NCBI RefSeq assembly: GCF_003325955.1
Contig: NZ_CP030929.1
Span: 248,001-312,000 of the forward strand
Length of the DNA: 64,000 bases
Direction of reading: 5' to 3'
Source of the DNA: Aurantimicrobium sp. MWH-Uga1
Lineage (GTDB): Bacteria; Actinomycetota; Actinomycetes; Actinomycetales; Microbacteriaceae
A model generated the notes under the pieces. That model worked only from the letters and a program-made list of their open reading frames with translations, had not been told where the DNA came from and ran no database searches. Every line of letters starts with the position of its first letter. The stretch's first letter is position 1. Positions 8,057 to 17,503 of this stretch are shown piece after piece. The translations under genes and the position numbers were made by a program.

Positions 8057-9049
8057 ATGCCCGCAGTTACCGCTGATACCTTTACGCTTCCTCACCTGGC
8101 TCCTGCCGTTGGTCGAGCACGAGCCATTAAGTCGGTAACTCGAGGGCCGCAAGCATTTGAGGGTGACGGTTTCCCCGTGACCCGTGCTTTTGCCGGAGTC
8201 TCTTATCAAGACATCGATCCCTTCATTCACATGGACCAGATGGGTGAAGTGGAATACGCACCCTATGAACCACGTGGCACCTCATGGCACCCCCACCGTG
8301 GTTTTGAGACTTTCACGTACATGATCGATGGAACCTTCCAGCACCAAGACAATCACGGCGGTGGTGGCATAATTGAAAACGGTGCGACCCAGTACATGAC
8401 TGCTGGATCTGGTGTGCTGCACATCGAGACTCCACCAGATGAGCTGGTGATGTCCGGTGGTTTCTTCCACGGAATTCAGCTCTGGATTAACCTGCCGGCG
8501 GAAAAGAAGATGACGGCGCCCAACTACCAAAACCTTGCCGGTGGTGACGTGGAGTTGCTCTCCAGCCAAGATGGTGGCGCACTCATTCGCGTTATCGCAG
8601 GTGAGATTGATGGCCATGTGGGTCCTGGAAAGTCTCAGACTCCTATGACGATTGCTCACGTCACGCTAGCTCCCGGAGCATCTGTATCTATTCCGTGGAA
8701 CCCGGAATTCAATGCCCTTGCCTACACTCTTGCCGGTCAAGGATTCGTGGGCGAAGGTGAGTTTGGTGGCAGCGCTGCACCAATTAGCGCAGGAAGCCTT
8801 GCCGTGATGGTTGATGGTGATCGTGTTGTTCTCACAGCAGATAAGAATCAGGATGCTCGTAACGGAGCACTGGACGTTCTCTTACTCGGTGGTTTGCCCA
8901 TCAAGGAGACAGTGGTTGCCTATGGGCCGTTTGTGATGAACACCAAGGAAGAAGTTATTCAAGCACTTGAAGACTTCAACTATGGGCGCTTTGGTCAAAT
9001 ACCTGAGGATGCGCTGCAGCCCTTCCACCACAGGCACTCAATCGAATGA
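8057..9049 (+). CDS. Pirin family protein
   Basis: This 330-aa bicupin protein carries the pirin metal-binding signature: HPHRGFETFTYMIDG, a second His in FQHQDNHGG, and AGSGVLHIETP, which supply the His/His/His/Glu iron site. Bacterial pirins vary in function (quercetinase activity, regulation of metabolism), so the role here is open. The start at 8057 is supported by AAAGGAG seven nt upstream and by homology; an in-frame ATG at 7997 lacks a ribosome-binding site. It is a single-gene unit between two terminators. Confidence 0.9.
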   Translation: MPAVTADTFTLPHLAPAVGRARAIKSVTRGPQAFEGDGFPVTRAFAGVSYQDIDPFIHMDQMGEVEYAPYEPRGTSWHPHRGFETFTYMIDGTFQHQDNHGGGGIIENGATQYMTAGSGVLHIETPPDELVMSGGFFHGIQLWINLPAEKKMTAPNYQNLAGGDVELLSSQDGGALIRVIAGEIDGHVGPGKSQTPMTIAHVTLAPGASVSIPWNPEFNALAYTLAGQGFVGEGEFGGSAAPISAGSLAVMVDGDRVVLTADKNQDARNGALDVLLLGGLPIKETVVAYGPFVMNTKEEVIQALEDFNYGRFGQIPEDALQPFHHRHSIE

Positions 9050-9100
9050 TTCAGCGCGTATATTTAGGGAGGTAGTTAACTCAAAGGCAGGTGTTCGTTA

Positions 9101-10480
9101 GTGGTGTTCTTGCGTGCAAGAAGAGCAGCAATAGTTGGTGCAACGGTATTGGCCTTGGGTTCTGTTTCAATGTTTGAAGCGCCAGCGATGGCTATTTCTT
9201 CCACGATCAGCGCCCCAGTGAACACCTCAAATTGCCCTAGTTCTCCTCCCGCTTTGGTCAACGGTGGATTTGAGGACTTTTCTAACCCAGCAACAGAACC
9301 TAATTTGGCCAGTGGCAGCCATAATGGATCTGCTTATTACGGATTTTGGCACGGGTACGCCAACGGACCGGACCAGATTTTATTTCTTAAACCATCTGCA
9401 ACCCCAGGCGCTGGTCAAACCGCAAACTATGTAACCGGTTGGCGATCAACCTCGCCGCTTATTGAAATTCAACGACAGGTCTCCAGCTACAGTTCACGCC
9501 ACGATAATGCCGGAAACATGACCGCTGTCAACCCACCCCTTTCCGGCGTTGCAACAGCTTCGACGACAGGTACTACCGCATATTACGATCTGTATAGCGC
9601 TCAAGCTGCACAGGGTACTTATTGGGCAGAACTCAATGCAATCGATAACTCTGCACTGTTTCAAGACATCGAGGTTCCTTCGTCAGCTCGTTTGTTCTGG
9701 AGTTTGAAGCACCGAGGACGAACAGATACTAATGAACAGATGAAAGTGTTGATTGGACCAGTTGCCAACAATACGGCGTCAACTACACAGCAAACCACGG
9801 TGTACAAATACGCTCCAACAAATGTTGATAAATACTCTGGTTACCCGACATACGGTTCATCATTCACGACTGAATCCACGCTCACTAGCAAGCTCTCAGA
9901 CGGGTGGAATCGCTTTGAAGGAACGTACCCAGCAGATACGTCACAAGGTGCTCCTGCGACACGAACGATGAGACTTCAATTCGAGGCAGTTGCTGGGGGT
10001 TTTGGATGGACCTCATTCGGAAATTTGCTCGATGATATCCAGTTCACTGCCTTTATGGCTTGTCCCGTTACCCAAACCCTTACCGTTGGCCAAACCGCGC
10101 AGATAGATGTGACAGGCTTGCAGCCGAATAGTTCTTCGGAATCTGTTTCATATGGAATTAGACAAGCCCTATCTGCTTTAGGCAACACAACAGCACCATC
10201 TTCTCAGTTTGCAACTACAGGTGACGTCGTCTCTTTTACTCCAACAGCAGCTGGCACCTATACGGCTGACTATCAAGTAGAGATGGTTTTTGGTGGGCAA
10301 ACGTATTCAGCTGCATCACAAATCACCTATGTTGTTTCGGCTAACCCTAATGCCCCCACTGCGAGTAACCCACCAACGCTTCCAGCAACAAGCGCTCCTT
10401 TTGTCCCGCTCGGCATTCTTGGGGCAGTACTTGTAGCACTGGGCTTCTTTGTGCGCACATGGAGTCATAAACGAGGCTAG
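9101..10480 (+). CDS. Secreted surface protein with C-terminal wall-sorting signal
   Basis: The 459-aa precursor starts with a signal peptide (RARRAAIVGATVLALG, cleavage likely after APAMA) and ends with LPATS, a hydrophobic stretch (PLGILGAVLVALGFFV) and basic SHKRG, the layout of a sortase substrate. The central region resembles the lectin-like modules of actinobacterial surface proteins: VNGGFEDF, TYWAELNAIDNSALFQDI, FWSLKHRGRTD and GFGWTSFGNLLDDI. GTG at 9101 is preceded by AAAGGCAGG. No sortase gene is in the window. Probably an adhesin or glycan-binding wall protein; the ligand is unknown. Confidence 0.8.
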   Translation: MVFLRARRAAIVGATVLALGSVSMFEAPAMAISSTISAPVNTSNCPSSPPALVNGGFEDFSNPATEPNLASGSHNGSAYYGFWHGYANGPDQILFLKPSATPGAGQTANYVTGWRSTSPLIEIQRQVSSYSSRHDNAGNMTAVNPPLSGVATASTTGTTAYYDLYSAQAAQGTYWAELNAIDNSALFQDIEVPSSARLFWSLKHRGRTDTNEQMKVLIGPVANNTASTTQQTTVYKYAPTNVDKYSGYPTYGSSFTTESTLTSKLSDGWNRFEGTYPADTSQGAPATRTMRLQFEAVAGGFGWTSFGNLLDDIQFTAFMACPVTQTLTVGQTAQIDVTGLQPNSSSESVSYGIRQALSALGNTTAPSSQFATTGDVVSFTPTAAGTYTADYQVEMVFGGQTYSAASQITYVVSANPNAPTASNPPTLPATSAPFVPLGILGAVLVALGFFVRTWSHKRG

Positions 10481-10487
10481 CTGATGC

Positions 10488-10517
10488 AAAAATCCCTCAC
10501 CGTTGAGGTGAGGGATT
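10488..10517 (-). terminator. Terminator of tRNA-Lys
   Basis: AATCCCTCACC pairs with GGTGAGGGATT (11 bp, 5-nt loop). Read on the minus strand it follows the tRNA 3' end by 6 nt and is followed by TTTTT, the classic intrinsic terminator form. Confidence 0.85.
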
Positions 10518-10523
10518 CAGCTG

Positions 10524-10597
10524 TAGGCCCCGTGGGGATCGAACCCACGACCCTCGGATTAAAAGTCCGATGCTCTAACCAACTGAGCTAGAGGCCC
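10524..10597 (-). tRNA. tRNA-Lys(TTT)
   Basis: The minus strand folds as a 74-nt cloverleaf: acceptor GGGCCTC with 3' GGGGCCT, D arm GCTC...GAGC, anticodon arm TCGGA-CTTTTAA-TCCGA with anticodon TTT, and T arm GTGGG-TTCGATC-CCCAC. No CCA is encoded. Confidence 0.95.
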
Positions 10598-10644
10598 GCC
10601 GTGCTTGAAAAGCACGTATCTAGTCTAGAACAGACCAGAAGTGT

Positions 10645-11346
10645 CTAATTACTCCAGCCCAGCTGGTTGAACAGTTCATAGCTGGTGGGGTCATCTGGCA
10701 GGTACCAGTTGAAGCCTTCGAGAGCGAAGACGGCAACCAGGTTGGCCACGATGGTGAACAGGAAAATTCCAATCACTACCCACGCCACCACGCGACCGAA
10801 GGTCGAGCTGGGGCGAACAGGCAGGAATTCAGTTCCGAAGGTGAGCAAGACACCAGCGAATACCAACACCACAACGAAGCTAATCAGTGCCCAGGTGTAC
10901 AGGTGCAGGCCCAGGACGGCTCCGCCGTAACCGGGGTCACCGGGCATGATGTGCAGCAAGATCTGACGAATAGACATCGTGGCACCCAGAAGTGCGCCCA
11001 AGATGGCAAAGCCCAAACCAGTCATGAAACCAGAGGGTGAGAGCGTTCCTCGCAGCGAGTTCACCACGACATAGAGTGCGCCCAGTGAGGAGAGCATCAT
11101 GCCCATGCGCTGGGTGATGCACAGCGGGCAGGGGAATTCGCCCAAGCCGAACTGGAAGTAGAACATTGCACCGGAGAGAACTCCGATGTAGGCAAGCATG
11201 AAGCCGATTTGTGCCCAGAAGCCCAACTTTCCTAACAGGATGTGGTGAGGCTTGGTGGGTGGGGGAACAACAACGCGGGTATCCCCAACCACAACTGTGG
11301 TGTTGCCGGTTTCGTTTTGCAGGGCTGAAACGTGGATCTCACTCAT
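10645..11346 (-). CDS. dsbB: DsbB-family disulfide bond formation membrane protein
   Basis: The 233-aa protein has four or five membrane helices and the DsbB motif FPCPLCITQRMGMM (CxxC followed by the quinone-site Arg), so it should pass electrons from a DsbA-like thiol oxidant to quinone. The second extracytoplasmic loop (HIMPGDPGYGGAV region) has no cysteines, so the second pair used by E. coli DsbB is absent. Its ATG overlaps the stop of the upstream 52-aa membrane gene by one base (TAATG), showing tight coupling. A thioredoxin-fold DsbA-like protein with CPAC is encoded at 24258 and is a plausible partner. Confidence 0.85.
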   Translation of the reverse strand: MSEIHVSALQNETGNTTVVVGDTRVVVPPPTKPHHILLGKLGFWAQIGFMLAYIGVLSGAMFYFQFGLGEFPCPLCITQRMGMMLSSLGALYVVVNSLRGTLSPSGFMTGLGFAILGALLGATMSIRQILLHIMPGDPGYGGAVLGLHLYTWALISFVVVLVFAGVLLTFGTEFLPVRPSSTFGRVVAWVVIGIFLFTIVANLVAVFALEGFNWYLPDDPTSYELFNQLGWSN

Positions 11347-11504
11347 TAGAAGCTCAAATCAAGGGTGCTGGTGACGTGGTGAGAGAAGAGAAATGCTGTA
11401 GCAATAAAAGCCACCGCAAAGCCGAGAACAACGACCCAACGTTTTTTGACGAAAATGATGAGAAGTGCTGATGCCAGGATGAGGGCGAAGACGATTGTGT
11501 CCAT
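11346..11504 (-). CDS. 52-aa membrane protein paired with DsbB (DUF5993-like)
   Basis: A short ORF reads MDTIVFALILASALLIIF, two basic residues, a second hydrophobic segment, and ends HHVTSTLDLSF. It has AGGGTGA upstream of the ATG at 11504 and its TAA overlaps the dsbB ATG. From memory, small two-helix proteins with an HHATxxLxLSF end next to DsbB are called DUF5993; I could not check that. The one-base overlap implies stoichiometric production with DsbB, and it may be an accessory subunit. Confidence 0.8.
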   Translation of the reverse strand: MDTIVFALILASALLIIFVKKRWVVVLGFAVAFIATAFLFSHHVTSTLDLSF

Positions 11505-11536
11505 ATATTCACCCTAGTCTCCGGCAGAATGAATAC

Positions 11537-12166
11537 ATGTCTGCGCCGTATCGAAAACCAGCATTGTTTGCTGGCCATGAGTTCAGCGCATTTCAGGGCG
11601 GAGATGATCCAGCTGAAGTTTCGGCCATTGCTCATGACACCGCGCGGGCATTGTTATCACGTGTACAGGAGGGTGCCTCAGCAGAGGTGGTGCAGCGGGT
11701 AGTTTCTTTCGCCGATGAGAACGGCATCGATACTCTGGCGGAACTGTGGTCCCGCTCCAGCGCACACTCCTTACCTGGTGCACTTTGGCGGATGTATCTG
11801 ATCCGTGATCTTATTCGTGCCCAAGCACCCCAGATGAGCGTGCTCTTTAGCGAAGGTCTTGACCAGCTCAGCACAGCTGATGTTGTTGTTGCCGGTGCTC
11901 CCACGCCAGCAGGTCCAGATGAAATGGTGACACTTGCGGATACGATTTTGCACGGTGCATTCACCGGTGATTTCAGCGGTGCACTCGATCGTGCAGCGGC
12001 ATTTTGTCGCATCGTGTCCGCTGGGTGTACTGCAACAGCAAACGTGTCTGATCTGACTCATCCAGAGCGTGCTGCAACACTCACTCAACAAGCTGCACGA
12101 TTGACGCAAACTGCCCATGAATTGGCTGTGTGTGCCCGGTTATGGCGTGACCACGCTTTGGACTAA
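11537..12166 (+). CDS. Conserved actinobacterial protein of unknown function
   Basis: The 209-aa, mostly helical soluble protein contains conserved-looking blocks AEVSAIAHDTARALLSRV, HSLPGALWRMYLIRDLIR, VVVAGAPTPAGPDEM and ARLTQTAHELAVCARLW. I recall close relatives in Microbacteriaceae, sometimes misnamed RNA polymerase subunit beta; nothing in the sequence supports that name. The ATG at 11537 lacks a Shine-Dalgarno sequence but a CAGAAT hexamer ends 6 nt before it, suggesting a leaderless mRNA. It is divergent from dsbB and followed by a large structured terminator-like RNA. Confidence 0.75.
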   Translation: MSAPYRKPALFAGHEFSAFQGGDDPAEVSAIAHDTARALLSRVQEGASAEVVQRVVSFADENGIDTLAELWSRSSAHSLPGALWRMYLIRDLIRAQAPQMSVLFSEGLDQLSTADVVVAGAPTPAGPDEMVTLADTILHGAFTGDFSGALDRAAAFCRIVSAGCTATANVSDLTHPERAATLTQQAARLTQTAHELAVCARLWRDHALD

Positions 12167-12183
12167 TTGCTATTGTTGTTGTG

Positions 12184-12268
12184 CCGGACCGTAGTAACCC
12201 CGGGCTCCAATATTTCGCCGCTGCGAGCGGCCTTCCGCCGAGAGGCGTTCACTGCGGTCCGGTTTTTT
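12184..12268 (+). ncRNA. Three-way-junction RNA element with terminal T-run
   Basis: An 11-bp closing stem (12184-12194 with 12252-12262, one G-U) encloses two hairpins: GCCGCT-GCG-AGCGGC and CGCC-GAGA-GGCG, the latter with a GNRA tetraloop. TTTTTT follows at 12263-12268. It lies between convergent genes (stop at 12166, leftward stop at 12280). It may be an elaborate terminator or a small structured RNA ending in its own terminator; I do not recognise a known family. Confidence 0.55.
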
Positions 12269-12279
12269 ATACCTGCTAC

Positions 12280-13227
12280 TTAGAGCAAGGACGAGTGTGT
12301 CTCCACGGCAATAATGCCTGAGGAGGGGTGCGATGCACTCAGGTGAACGATGCTAAATGCTGCGGTATCGAGCAGGCCTGCCTCATCAAGTGCCGAGGTG
12401 CGAGGCGTGCCGGTTGCCAAGGCAAGCTCTCGAATGACTTGAGGGGCAACAGGTCCGTGTGTGCAGACAACCGCACTCTTGCGCTTGCGCACAATCTCTC
12501 CCACCACTGAGCGCACATCACCCTTGCCGGTTTCGTAGGCGTCTTGACTGACTTTCTTGGTGAACCTAATGTCCTTGTCCAAAGCTTTGGCAGTGGGGGT
12601 AATTGTTTCTTTGCAGCGCACAGCAGTGCTGGAAATCAGACGCTTGGGCTTCCACGCTGTGATGGTGCGAACAATGCCGTGAGCTTGGGTGAGTCCTCGC
12701 TCGGTCAGCGGGCGGGAGGCGTCGTCTCCTCGCCAGTCTGACGGCGAGGTTGCCTTCGCGTGACGCAAGACCACAACGGCAAATGTTTTTGTCACTCCCT
12801 CTTTAACGAGGGCAGCAAAGTTGTCGAGAATTTCTTTATCTGGTTCATAGCTGAGCTCACCGCGTGCGGTAGCAAGGGGGAGCCATTCCAACGCAGCAAC
12901 TTCACCATTGGGAACAAACTTGGACTTCTGGATTGCTTTGGTGGTGACTTCCGCAGCCCAGTAGTGCACAACCTTGTTTTTGCCATTGGGCATCACATAT
13001 TCGGTGACTCCCACAGGAACACCGAGAGAAACTTTGATGCCGGTTTCTTCACGAATCTCTCGGACAGCCGTTTGAGGAAGTGTTTCGCCTGGATCAACTT
13101 TGCCTTTTGGCAGGGAGACATCTTTGTGTTCGGTGCGGTGAATGACAAGAACGTGAATGTCGTCACCAATGTGACGCCACAGGACAGCGCCTGCCGCGTA
13201 CACCGTGGCAGAAGGTTTGGAACTCAT
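12280..13227 (-). CDS. mutT1: Nudix hydrolase / histidine phosphatase fusion, MutT1 type
   Basis: The 315-aa protein has an N-terminal Nudix domain with a complete Nudix box at residues 42-64 (GKVDPGETL...REIREETGI) and a C-terminal SixA-like histidine phosphatase domain beginning VVLRHAKA near residue 155. This architecture and its position next to ppk match mycobacterial MutT1, which hydrolyses 8-oxo-GTP/dGTP species and diadenosine polyphosphates. Its ATG overlaps the ppk stop by 4 bp (ATGA), so it is translated with ppk. Substrate range here is inferred from that homology. Confidence 0.92.
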   Translation of the reverse strand: MSSKPSATVYAAGAVLWRHIGDDIHVLVIHRTEHKDVSLPKGKVDPGETLPQTAVREIREETGIKVSLGVPVGVTEYVMPNGKNKVVHYWAAEVTTKAIQKSKFVPNGEVAALEWLPLATARGELSYEPDKEILDNFAALVKEGVTKTFAVVVLRHAKATSPSDWRGDDASRPLTERGLTQAHGIVRTITAWKPKRLISSTAVRCKETITPTAKALDKDIRFTKKVSQDAYETGKGDVRSVVGEIVRKRKSAVVCTHGPVAPQVIRELALATGTPRTSALDEAGLLDTAAFSIVHLSASHPSSGIIAVETHSSLL

Positions 13228-15392
13228 CGATGTCCTCCGGGGCGACGACGTTTGGAAATCTGCTGCATCACATGATCTTGCAGATCAATCAGTTGCGCAC
13301 CGGATGAATCTACAGTGTGTCTGGCCCAGGTTCCATCTGACTCAAGCCACCACGAGCTTGTTGTGTCATCGAGTGCTAGGTCAAACAGCTCAGAAAGTTC
13401 AGTGATGTGTTCTGGAGTAGACAGACGAACCAAGGCTTCAACACGACGGTCCAGGTTCCGGTGCATCATGTCGGCACTGCCGATGTAGACCTGGGGGTCA
13501 CCATTGTTCTCAAACATGAATACGCGAGAGTGTTCGAGGTAGCGACCCAGAATAGAGCGCACCCGAATGTTTTCGCTCAGGCCAGGAACTCCCGCCTTGA
13601 GTGAGCAAATACCGCGCACCCACACATCCACCTGCACGCCTGCTTGGCTGGCCAAGTAAAGGGCATCGATGATTTTCTCATCCACCATCGAGTTGATCTT
13701 GATGCGAATGCGGGCAGGTAAACCTGCCTGGGCATTCTTTGTTTCTGCGTTGATGAGTTTGAGTAGACCCTTACGCAAGTGCAACGGTGCAACAAGCAGA
13801 CGCTTGAACTTCTTTTCAATGGCATAGCCCGAGAGCTCATTGAACAAGCGGGTGAGGTCTTTACCCACCACAGGATCTGCGGTGAGCAAACCAAAGTCTT
13901 CATAGAGTCTGGATGTCTTGGGGTTGTAGTTTCCAGTACCTATGTGGCTGTAATGCTTGAGCTCACCTTTTTCTTGGCGAATCACGTGAGCAAGCTTGCA
14001 GTGGGTCTTCAGTCCCACCAAACCATAGACAACGTGCACGCCAGCTTTTTCGAGCTTGCGCGCCCAGCTAATGTTGGCCTGCTCATCAAAGCGAGCCTTG
14101 ATTTCCACCAGAGCAAGAACCTGCTTGCCAGCCTCGGCGGCGTTAATAAGCGCCTGCACGATGGGGCTGTCACCACTGGTGCGATACAGGGTCTGCTTAA
14201 TGGCCAACACGTTAGGGTCTGCAGCTGCTTGTTCCAAGAACGACTGCACGCTGGTTGAGAATGATTCGTAGGGGTGGTGCAACAGCACATCCCCTCGGCG
14301 AATCGAAGAGAAAATACTCCTGGGCTCATTCGCGTCGGCAGCTGTCAGCCCAGCAGCGGTGGTGGGGACATGGGGTGCATAGTGCAACTCGGGACGTTTG
14401 ATTCCTGCAATCTCAAACAATCCGCCCAGGTTCAGAGGTTCTGGCAGGCGGTAGACCTCTTGCTCGGTGATATCAAGTTCACGAATGAGTAAATCTAGGG
14501 TGGTGGGGTCCATTTTCTCTCCCACTTCAAGACGAATGGGGGGACCAAAGCGGCGCTTGAGCAGCCCCTTCTCCAACACCTGGATGAGGTCTTCGGTTTC
14601 ATCCTCATCAATTTGGACATCCTCGTTGCGAGTGACGCGGAAGGTGTGGTGTTCCAAAATCTCCATACCGGGGAAGAGGTCTTGCAGTTGGTTTGCAATG
14701 AGGTCTTCCAAGGCGATGTAACGCACGTTAGTAATAGCTTCACGGCTGTCTACCCGCACGAACCGGGGCAACATCTGGGGAACTTTCAAACGTGCAAACT
14801 CTTCGGTCCCGGTCTTGGTGTTGCGCACACGAATAGCCAGGTTCAACGACAACCCGGAGATGTAGGGGAAGGGGTGAGCGGGGTCTACAGCCAATGGCAT
14901 CAACACGGGGAAGATTTGTTCAGTGAAGTAGTCGTGCAGGATGTCGTGATCGGCGGCGTCAAGAGAATCCCATGTCACAATCTGAATGCCTGCGTCAGAA
15001 AGTGCAGGCTTGACGCTGTCTTGATAGACACCTGCGTGACGTAGTTGAAGTTCGTGGGCTCGGGCAGAGATATCTGCCAGCACATCTGCAGGAGCACGAC
15101 CAATGTTGGTGGGCACGGCCAGTCCGGTCATGATGCGGCGCTTGAGACCTGCCACGCGCACCATAAAGAACTCATCTAAGTTGCTAGCAAAGATAGCTAA
15201 GAAATTTGCCCGCTCGAGCAACGGCAGATTGGCATCCTCTGCCAGTTCTAGGACCCGCTGGTTAAAGGCAAGCCAACTCAGTTCCCGATCGAGGAAGCGA
15301 TCAGCAGGCAACGATTCGGTTGCGACAGCAACGAACTCGTCAAAGTCGTTATCTACGTCGACAGAGTCCGAATCGATTTCGTGCGGGGCCAT
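13224..15392 (-). CDS. ppk: Polyphosphate kinase 1
   Basis: Ppk reversibly polymerises the gamma phosphate of ATP into inorganic polyphosphate. The 722-aa product is full length, with N-terminal [19 protein letters not shown], the phospho-His motif [19 protein letters not shown] and the later catalytic segment [17 protein letters not shown]. It lies 37 bp downstream of a GlnR-type regulator and overlaps mutT1 downstream. A CAATAT hexamer ends 6 nt before its ATG, so it may also have its own leaderless promoter. Confidence 0.97.
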   Translation of the reverse strand: MAPHEIDSDSVDVDNDFDEFVAVATESLPADRFLDRELSWLAFNQRVLELAEDANLPLLERANFLAIFASNLDEFFMVRVAGLKRRIMTGLAVPTNIGRAPADVLADISARAHELQLRHAGVYQDSVKPALSDAGIQIVTWDSLDAADHDILHDYFTEQIFPVLMPLAVDPAHPFPYISGLSLNLAIRVRNTKTGTEEFARLKVPQMLPRFVRVDSREAITNVRYIALEDLIANQLQDLFPGMEILEHHTFRVTRNEDVQIDEDETEDLIQVLEKGLLKRRFGPPIRLEVGEKMDPTTLDLLIRELDITEQEVYRLPEPLNLGGLFEIAGIKRPELHYAPHVPTTAAGLTAADANEPRSIFSSIRRGDVLLHHPYESFSTSVQSFLEQAAADPNVLAIKQTLYRTSGDSPIVQALINAAEAGKQVLALVEIKARFDEQANISWARKLEKAGVHVVYGLVGLKTHCKLAHVIRQEKGELKHYSHIGTGNYNPKTSRLYEDFGLLTADPVVGKDLTRLFNELSGYAIEKKFKRLLVAPLHLRKGLLKLINAETKNAQAGLPARIRIKINSMVDEKIIDALYLASQAGVQVDVWVRGICSLKAGVPGLSENIRVRSILGRYLEHSRVFMFENNGDPQVYIGSADMMHRNLDRRVEALVRLSTPEHITELSELFDLALDDTTSSWWLESDGTWARHTVDSSGAQLIDLQDHVMQQISKRRRPGGHR

Positions 15393-15429
15393 ATATTCAT
15401 ATTGGCACGCGCAGGTAACCGGAAAGAAA

Positions 15430-16119
15430 CTAGGAGGTTACCGAAGAGCGTTCGTGAGACTCATCAGCCACATTGAAGCGGTATCCCACGTTGCGCACGG
15501 TACCAATGACCTGCTCCATGTCGCCCAGCTTGGCGCGCAGGCGACGCACGTGCACATCCACTGTTCGGGTACCACCGAAGTAGTCATATCCCCACACTTC
15601 ACTGAGCAACTGTTCACGGGTGAATACGCGTGAGGGATGGGTTGCCAAAAAGCGCAGAAGTTCAAACTCTTTATAGGTCAGGTCCAAGGGCTTGTCGTGA
15701 ACCTTCACCGAGTAAGAGGCTTCATCAATAACGATGCCAGAAGCAGAAATGCGTGCTTCAGAAGGGGAGTCCTGCTCAGCACGACCAAGAGCTAAACGAA
15801 TACGAGCATCAACTTCAGCAGGACCAGCTGTGTCGAGAACAACATCAGTAATGCCCCAGTCTGCCGTGACAGCAGCCAAGCCACCCTCAGTGATGATCAG
15901 AAGCAGGGGAGAGCTCAACCCGGTGGCAGTGAGAATCTTGCACAGACTCTTGGCGTTGGCTAGATCGGCGCGCGCATCAACCATCACCACATCACAGTGC
16001 GGTGCTGAGACCAGTTGAGCCGGCTCTGCAGGAATGGTTTTGACCGTGTGGGAGAGCAAGCCCAGAGCGGGAAGAACCTCGACGCTGGGGCGCGCAGTGA
16101 GAATCAGGATGCTTGCCAT
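15430..16119 (-). CDS. glnR: GlnR-type orphan OmpR-family regulator
   Basis: The 229-aa protein has an atypical receiver domain and a C-terminal winged helix ([51 protein letters not shown]). The receiver sequence, with [32 protein letters not shown] and [16 protein letters not shown], is that of actinobacterial GlnR, the orphan activator of nitrogen assimilation genes. The ATG at 16119 has GAGG 8 nt upstream; an in-frame GTG at 16128 is less likely. Location directly upstream of ppk-mutT1 suggests a link between nitrogen status and polyphosphate, an inference from gene order. Confidence 0.88.
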   Translation of the reverse strand: MASILILTARPSVEVLPALGLLSHTVKTIPAEPAQLVSAPHCDVVMVDARADLANAKSLCKILTATGLSSPLLLIITEGGLAAVTADWGITDVVLDTAGPAEVDARIRLALGRAEQDSPSEARISASGIVIDEASYSVKVHDKPLDLTYKEFELLRFLATHPSRVFTREQLLSEVWGYDYFGGTRTVDVHVRRLRAKLGDMEQVIGTVRNVGYRFNVADESHERSSVTS

Positions 16120-16246
16120 GATTATCACCTCGCTTCGGCTTGTTGTTTTTATTGTAAACGGGCTGTGTTTCAGTCAGGTTACATACTTCCTCAGTGTGGA
16201 ATGCGGTATTACCGTTGAAAGCACCTGCTCGGAATAGGATAGAAAC

Positions 16247-16357
16247 ATGCTTCTCGCACTTGAACTCTTCTTCATTGGCCTCCTTGCTCTTGCAGGCTTG
16301 GCTATCGCGTGGGTTTCTGGCATCGTCGTGTACAAGCTGTTCAAGGGACAGCGCTAA
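16247..16357 (+). CDS. 36-aa single-pass membrane protein
   Basis: A small ORF begins MLLALELFFIGLLALAGLA, continues through a hydrophobic stretch ending GIVVYKLF, and closes KGQR. AGGAT lies 8 nt before the ATG. It is 9 bp upstream of ygfZ in the same direction and 127 bp from the divergent glnR start. The good ribosome-binding site, intact helix with positive-inside tail and operon placement argue for a real gene. Function unknown. Confidence 0.7.
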   Translation: MLLALELFFIGLLALAGLAIAWVSGIVVYKLFKGQR

Positions 16358-16366
16358 GCGCAGACA

Positions 16367-17503
16367 ATGGCTGACGCATCATCGTCGGCATCCAGCTCAC
16401 CCCTAGCTGAATTACCTGCTGCCATCGTTGGGAGCACTGGCGTTGCACGTGCCTACGGCAACACATTGACAGAGCAGCGCGCGCTCACCGCTGGCAATGC
16501 GCTGGTGGATCTCTCCCACCGCGGTGTTATCCAGTTGTCTGGCCCTGAACGCTTGAGTTGGTTGGACTCCCTGCTGAGTCAACGCCTCGACAGCCTGAAC
16601 GCAGGACAGAGTTCAGAAGCATTACTACTGGACCCTCACGGGCACCTCCAGCACGCTCTGCGCATCCTCGAAGACGGCGAGAACACGTGGCTACTTGTTG
16701 ATGAGGGTCGTGCACCGGCACTGACAGCGTGGTTGATCAAGATGCGCTTTATGAAACAAGTTGAGATTGTGGACCGCTCTGAGGAGCTGGCAACTATTGG
16801 CTACTTCTCTGATTCCATTCCGAAATTACTCGAGCCACTTGTGCTTAACCACACTGGAACACCTGTTGTGTGGCATGACACCTGGAACCAGATCAGTGAA
16901 GGCGGGTGGCAATACTCAGCCAACCACCCGGCAGGTGAATGGAATTATGCCGAGGCAGTCATTCCACGCGAAGGGCTCAGCACGCTTGCCCAGACGGCTG
17001 CTGCCGGTGGCGTAACTCTTGCCGGAACGGATGCCCTCGAAGCACTGCGCATTGCTGCGTGGCGTCCACGGATCACCACCGAGGCAGACGAGAACGCCCT
17101 GCCACACGAATTTGACTGGCTGCGCTCAGCCGTTCATCTCAATAAAGGTTGCTATCGGGGGCAAGAAACCGTGGCGAAGGTACACAACCTCGGCCACCCA
17201 CCCCGTCGCTTAGTTTTCCTCAGTCTGGACGGTGTTGCCGAAGTGCTTCCAGAAACAGGTGACCCGGTGATGGATGGCGAAAACGAGGTGGGCCGCATCA
17301 CCGCCGCAGCACGCCACTACGAGGAGGGCATGATTGCGTTGGCCATTCTCAAACGCAACACCTCGGTCGAGGCGATACTCAGTGTGTACTCCCAAGGTGA
17401 AGTCATTCCGGCAACTCAGGTTGTGATTGTTCCGCCGGAGGCAGGGCGCACAGCAAACGTTCCACGTTTGCCGCGCCTGGGTGCCGTCAAGCGCGAGAGC
17501 TAG
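16367..17503 (+). CDS. ygfZ: YgfZ/GcvT-fold folate-binding protein
   Basis: The 378-aa protein has the GcvT-like folate-binding fold and the diagnostic YgfZ motif KGCYRGQETVAKV with its reactive cysteine. YgfZ/IBA57 proteins use THF to assist maturation or repair of certain Fe-S enzymes such as the MiaB type. The start at 16367 is the first ATG after the 36-aa gene, with weak ribosome-binding sequence. Its 3' end overlaps the convergent methyltransferase gene by 4 bp. Confidence 0.9.
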   Translation: MADASSSASSSPLAELPAAIVGSTGVARAYGNTLTEQRALTAGNALVDLSHRGVIQLSGPERLSWLDSLLSQRLDSLNAGQSSEALLLDPHGHLQHALRILEDGENTWLLVDEGRAPALTAWLIKMRFMKQVEIVDRSEELATIGYFSDSIPKLLEPLVLNHTGTPVVWHDTWNQISEGGWQYSANHPAGEWNYAEAVIPREGLSTLAQTAAAGGVTLAGTDALEALRIAAWRPRITTEADENALPHEFDWLRSAVHLNKGCYRGQETVAKVHNLGHPPRRLVFLSLDGVAEVLPETGDPVMDGENEVGRITAAARHYEEGMIALAILKRNTSVEAILSVYSQGEVIPATQVVIVPPEAGRTANVPRLPRLGAVKRES

